From the NCBI GenBank assembly GCA_031258265.1, contig JAIRNB010000115.1:1-9844 (forward strand): a stretch of DNA of 9,844 bases, in the 5' to 3' direction. Numbering within the stretch: position 1 is the first letter of the stretch; each line of letters opens with the position of its first letter. This document shows positions 6,681 to 9,844 of the stretch, one piece after another. The notes below the pieces were generated by a model. That model ran no database searches. It was not told the DNA's origin and was given only the letters and a program-made list of their open reading frames with translations. The DNA comes from Treponema sp. (GTDB taxonomy: Bacteria > Spirochaetota > Spirochaetia > Treponematales > Breznakiellaceae). The translations under genes were made by a program, and so were the position numbers.

Positions 6681-6731
6681 CCGGGGGTCTCTTGCCCACC
6701 ATCATTGGCTGGGAATTGAACCGCCCCAGAG

Positions 6732-6764
6732 GCTCCCCCGCCGAAAGGCCGGTTCTTGGGGAGC
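6732..6764. repeat. GC-rich stem-loop
   Basis: GCTCCCC and GGGGAGC form a 7-bp stem enclosing a small GCC-GAAA-GGC hairpin (6740-6749). It belongs to the same hairpin-dense stretch. Apart from these structures and the inverted-repeat element to the right, I see nothing gene-like in 6622-6981. Confidence 0.45.
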
Positions 6765-6821
6765 AGACCCCCCTCGAATAAAAGGTATTGACAAAAATAA
6801 AAATCACGGATTATCATTATT

Positions 6822-6969
6822 TAGAGTCTGTCCATAATGTAGACACATTATGGATTCGGCATATATGCCGCGACCTCCTTAAAAAAGGTATTTGCGTACC
6901 GTTTTGGTACAAAACGGGAGCAAATGCAAGTTCTGTCCACAAAGTAACCGACTTTGTGGACAGACACTA
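6822..6969. mobile_element. REPIN- or MITE-like inverted-repeat element
   Basis: The two ends are imperfect inverted repeats: 6822-6839 (TAGAGTCTGTCCATAATG) and the complement of 6952-6969 (TAGTGTCTGTCCACAAAG), 15 of 18 positions equal. TA dinucleotides lie at both outer ends, as in TA-targeting elements. Each end forms its own hairpin: 10 bp at 6831-6840/6845-6854, and 14 bp at 6932-6945/6951-6964. Inside are a palindrome, CGGCATATATGCCG (6857-6870), and an 8-bp hairpin with a 3-nt loop (6899-6906/6910-6917). There is no transposase, so it would be non-autonomous. It ends 12 bp from the TraB-family stop and might also shape that transcript's 3' end. Confidence 0.55.
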
Positions 6970-6981
6970 TATAGACAGACG

Positions 6982-8196
6982 CTACTTAGCCAGGAGTCCC
7001 GCCAGGGAGGGGATAGAGATAAAGTTCCCAATGGCCCCCCCTAGGCTGGAGAGGAAGAACACCAGCAGGGCCCGGCTGATCCGGTTCCGGTAGATTCCCC
7101 TGATGCTGGAAATATCGGCGGTAATATTTTGGGCGTCTTCTACCCTGGGCTTCCGCAGGCTTACTTCCACAATGCCGGAGAAGAAACCGACGCCGATAAA
7201 AGGATTGATGGTGGCTATGGGGGCCCCAACAAATGAAACCAGGGCGGACAGGGGATGTCCCAGGGCAATGAGAGTCCCCAGGGCCGCCAGGGAACCGTTA
7301 AGCAGCATCCATTCCAGCAGCCCGGTAAAACCGGCTTTTTCGCCGGAACGGAGGAATCCCGCGGCAATAAGACCGGCAATGATAATAGGGACGATCCAGC
7401 CCGCGGACTTGGAGAGGAAATTTTTTGCGGGAATGGTGTTTAGATCTTCCACATCGGAGGAACATTCCCCGGCGGCGATCTTTTCCAACTGAAGCTTGAT
7501 ACCCTGCAGGTGGCCGGCCCCCACCACCGCGGCAGCGCGGAGCCCGCCGGAACTGTTTTGAACGATTTCCCCGGAGCTAACGCTTTGCCAGATCTTGGCC
7601 GCCAGGTAGCGATCCCGCTCATCGATCAGGGTGGACTTAACCGGCGGCAGGTATTTTGCCATTTCGGCCATCATGCCGTCCAGCTCGCTGGCCTTCTTCA
7701 GGTTTTCGATCTCCGCTTCACTTAATTTTTCCGTGCTAAAGGCCCCGGCAATAAGGGACGAAAGGAGCTTGCATTTATTCCACAGCCCGCAGCGGGCCCA
7801 GGCCCGGCGCAGGGTAATCTGGACTTCCCTGTCGCAAAAACGGCAGGGAATCCCCAGTTCTTCCGCCGTCAGAACCGCAGTCTTCATTTCTTCCCCGGGC
7901 TTCACCCCCAGTTCATCCCCCATGCGCCGCTGAAAGCCGGATAACACCAGATTGGCTATAAGGAGGAAGCCCTTGCCCTCCTTGAAGACCTTGGAAATGT
8001 TGAGCCGTTCCCAGTTGTCTTTCCCCTCCATGGCGCTGTAACGGCCCTGGTCCAGTTCGACGCAGACCAGATCCGGCCGTTCCTCCCGGATTACCCGGCT
8101 GACCTCCTCTATGCTTTCCCGTGACACATGGGCGGTACCAATGAGGATAATTTCCCTATTCGCCGGCAGGGACAGTCGCAGATGGTGATCTTGCAT
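6982..8196 (-). CDS. TraB/PrgY-family membrane protein
   Basis: This 404-residue protein belongs to the TraB/PrgY family, related to the TIKI and ChaN-like hydrolase fold. The founding member PrgY blocks a peptide pheromone in enterococci; the role of chromosomal homologues is mostly unknown. Motifs in order are LIGTAHVS (18-25), VELDQGRY (46-53), IDERDRYLA (191-199) and VVGAGH (224-229), supplying the conserved His, Glu, Arg and second His expected of the putative metal-dependent active site. The C-terminal 140 residues are hydrophobic, with about four membrane segments (roughly 264-282, 296-313, 315-345, 374-400), and the N-terminal domain is soluble. The start ATG 8196 lies 16 nt after the TPR-lipoprotein stop, so the two are probably one transcript. 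The ribosome-binding site is weak. Ten cysteines occur in the N-terminal domain, including a local CRFC (118-121). Confidence 0.88.
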   Translation of the reverse strand: MQDHHLRLSLPANREIILIGTAHVSRESIEEVSRVIREERPDLVCVELDQGRYSAMEGKDNWERLNISKVFKEGKGFLLIANLVLSGFQRRMGDELGVKPGEEMKTAVLTAEELGIPCRFCDREVQITLRRAWARCGLWNKCKLLSSLIAGAFSTEKLSEAEIENLKKASELDGMMAEMAKYLPPVKSTLIDERDRYLAAKIWQSVSSGEIVQNSSGGLRAAAVVGAGHLQGIKLQLEKIAAGECSSDVEDLNTIPAKNFLSKSAGWIVPIIIAGLIAAGFLRSGEKAGFTGLLEWMLLNGSLAALGTLIALGHPLSALVSFVGAPIATINPFIGVGFFSGIVEVSLRKPRVEDAQNITADISSIRGIYRNRISRALLVFFLSSLGGAIGNFISIPSLAGLLAK

Positions 8197-8212
8197 GGTA
8201 TACGGTCCCGGC

Positions 8213-9712
8213 CTAGTAGGCCGCGAGGTTCCGATCCTCCAAGGCCCAAAGTACCAGCCGCCATTCGGGAATAGTCATCCGTTGTTCAAGGTTCATTATT
8301 TCGGAGAGCATAAGTTCCGCCAGCCTTGCGTTTCCTTTAATATCGTAGTAGTTCGCCAAATAATAAAGCATCCGGGCTTTAAGTTTAAGGTCCTTCTCCT
8401 GGTTAATCCGCCGGGCGACCCCGTCATCCCCGTTCATATCCAGGTAGAGCCTGATCATAGCGTACTCCAGGCTGTCCCGGGGAAGTTTTCTCAACGCCAA
8501 ATTTGCAAAATCCCGGATATTCCCCGGCTGCTCCATACGCCGCCAGTTCATCAACGCCAGAAGGGCATAGCTCCACTCATTGGGGGCGTAGTTATAAGCC
8601 TGGATAAAGGCATCCCTGGCTTCCTGCCACTGGCCGCCGCGCACCAGGAGCATTCCCAGCCCCTCCTGGCCGAAATAATAATCGGGCCGCAGCCTGACCA
8701 GGGCTCTGTAGTCCTCTATCGCCCCGGCATAGTCCCCCGCCTCGTCCTTGATTCCCGCCGAGTAAGCATAGGAGAGGAAATGTTCAGGATTAAGACTCTG
8801 CGCGTGGGTGAATTCTTCCAGGGCAAGCTGTTTACGGTTCAAATCCACCAGCACCATACCCCGGTCCATGGAAATCCAGTAGCTTTTATCGTCCAGTTTC
8901 CTGGCGGTATCCAGATCCGCCAGGGCCCGGAGGAGAAAACCCGCGTCCCGGTACAGGCGGGCCCGTTCCGCCCAAAGCAAAGCCTCCCCAGGGTACAGTT
9001 TAAGCCCTCCGTTCAGAAGTTCTTCCGCCTTTTGGGGTTCCCTGGCAAAACGGTATGCTTCGGCCCGCCCCAGGATAGCCTCAAGATTGCCCGGTTCCTC
9101 CGCCAAAGCCCGGTCAAAATAGGCCCCCGCCGCCGAGGGAGACCGTTTCTCCCCCCGGATAGCCAGGTTCCCCAGGCCGATAAGGGCAGGTACATGGCCG
9201 GCGTCGATCTTGATGATCCCCTCCAGGGCGGCTTTTTGTTCTTTTTCCCTGCCTGCGGCCCCTTCCAGGGCGGCAAGAACCAGCAGGGCCTGGGTATTTT
9301 CCGGTTCCCGGCCCCTAACCTGCCCGGTAATTTCCCTGGCCTCGTCCAGTTTCCCCGTGGAACAGAGAATCGACGCATTAAGCAGGAGCATATCACTGGT
9401 TTCCCTGTCCCCTTCCGCCATCCCCTCAAAAAGGGCCAGGGCGCCGTCATAGTTCTCTTCCCCAAGCAGGACGGATATTTTGGTTAGAATGTCCTCGATA
9501 CTTTCTCCGGCCTCTTCTTCCTCAGGGGGGGGCAGTTCGGCCGCCTCATCTGGCGGCAATGGTAATACGGGAGACTGGTCCAAAACGGGGGCCGGCAGAA
9601 CCTGGTCCGTTCCGGGAATCTCCGGCGGGATCGGGGACCCGGGGGGCGAAACACAGCCCAGGACCAGGATCAGGGGAAAAAGCAAAATCATCGCCAAACG
9701 TTTTATTCTCAT
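8213..9712 (-). CDS. TPR-repeat lipoprotein
   Basis: The protein starts with a lipoprotein signal peptide: MRIKR, a hydrophobic stretch, and lipobox LVLGC with the lipidated Cys at residue 20. A proline- and glutamate-rich linker (about 22-70) follows, and the remainder to residue 499 is helical with many TPR-like repeats, for example EENYDGALALFEGM, GKLDEAREI, REPQKAEELLNGGLKLYPG and GDYAGAIEDYRALVRLRPDY. Such proteins are scaffolds for complexes at the membrane surface; a partner cannot be named. The reading frame is open further upstream to 9832, but ATG 9712 is clearly the start because the signal peptide begins there and CGGAG precedes it. The TraB-family gene follows after 16 nt, so a joint envelope-related job is plausible but unproven. 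Confidence 0.85.
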   Translation of the reverse strand: MRIKRLAMILLFPLILVLGCVSPPGSPIPPEIPGTDQVLPAPVLDQSPVLPLPPDEAAELPPPEEEEAGESIEDILTKISVLLGEENYDGALALFEGMAEGDRETSDMLLLNASILCSTGKLDEAREITGQVRGREPENTQALLVLAALEGAAGREKEQKAALEGIIKIDAGHVPALIGLGNLAIRGEKRSPSAAGAYFDRALAEEPGNLEAILGRAEAYRFAREPQKAEELLNGGLKLYPGEALLWAERARLYRDAGFLLRALADLDTARKLDDKSYWISMDRGMVLVDLNRKQLALEEFTHAQSLNPEHFLSYAYSAGIKDEAGDYAGAIEDYRALVRLRPDYYFGQEGLGMLLVRGGQWQEARDAFIQAYNYAPNEWSYALLALMNWRRMEQPGNIRDFANLALRKLPRDSLEYAMIRLYLDMNGDDGVARRINQEKDLKLKARMLYYLANYYDIKGNARLAELMLSEIMNLEQRMTIPEWRLVLWALEDRNLAAY

Positions 9713-9844
9713 TACTCCGGCACCTAACCTTGGATAGATAGTGTAGATAGATAAATGGGATAGACTCCATAGATTATCGGCAAATCGGAATGAATTCCAC
9801 GGCCCGGTAATGTTCTCCGGGACACCTGGCATTTGCTTTTTTCG
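9713..9844. promoter_or_regulatory. Upstream region of the lipoprotein gene with TAGATAG repeats
   Basis: On the plus strand 9731-9763 contains several imperfect TAGATAG/GATAG units. On the minus strand this is an ATCT-rich leader before the lipoprotein start. CCCGG/CCGGG (stem around 9803-9821) could form a weak hairpin near the right edge, with TTTTTT at 9837-9842. A GATAAT on the minus strand near 9780-9775 is a possible -10 box without a good -35. No gene is recognised here. Confidence 0.3.

Noticed and set aside
6932..6964. 14-bp hairpin as the TraB-gene rho-independent terminator
   Set aside because: On the minus strand no T-run follows the stem, and it matches the inverted-repeat element's terminus better.
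6788..7093. 101-codon plus-strand open frame across the inverted-repeat element
   Set aside because: It is made of palindromic sequence and the antisense of the TraB-family C-terminus, and it resembles no known protein.
7330..7349. CCGGC/GCCGG hairpin with a T-rich loop inside the TraB-family gene
   Set aside because: It lies within coding sequence and is explained by codons. No T-run follows.
8195..9487. 430-codon open frame on the plus strand
   Set aside because: It is the antisense of the TPR lipoprotein gene. It has no family motifs, and the minus frame has a signal peptide and repeats.

Overview
The window looks like a chromosomal segment of an anaerobic bacterium. A ferredoxin-linked 2-oxoacid oxidoreductase is the main metabolic module, next to a cellobiose 2-epimerase gene and a lipoprotein/TraB pair. 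Protein style and the GC-rich codon use (roughly 55-60% GC in core genes) remind me of gut spirochaetes of the genus Treponema. That is an inference from memory, not a search result.

Every intact gene is on the minus strand, so the window is best read from right to left. (1) 9712-8213 encodes a TPR lipoprotein, followed 16 nt later by a TraB/PrgY-family membrane protein (8196-6982). (2) 6981-6090 is gene-poor and rich in hairpins. It holds a roughly 148-bp inverted-repeat element, several GC-rich stem-loops, and the only plus-strand gene, a broken DUF433-type antitoxin-like gene (6401-6621). (3) 6089-1355 is a four-subunit oxidoreductase cluster: ferredoxin-like delta subunit, VorB-type alpha subunit (ATGA overlap with delta), TPP-binding beta subunit (22-nt gap), then gamma. 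A gene for an AlbA_2/HATPase (Schlafen-like, RecG-C-terminus-like) protein of clearly lower GC, plus about 380 bp of unexplained sequence, separates beta from gamma. (4) 1210 to the left edge encodes a cellobiose 2-epimerase whose C-terminus reaches the window boundary.

The oxidoreductase subunits together should decarboxylate a branched-chain or other 2-oxoacid to an acyl-CoA while reducing ferredoxin. The substrate cannot be fixed from sequence alone. The epimerase would feed beta-linked disaccharides into catabolism.

The most interesting points are the interruption of the oxidoreductase operon by a probably acquired AlbA_2 gene with a three-copy 10-bp tandem repeat behind it, the 6822-6969 element whose two end hairpins differ only by compensated base changes, and the frameshifted DUF433 remnant lying among many hairpins.
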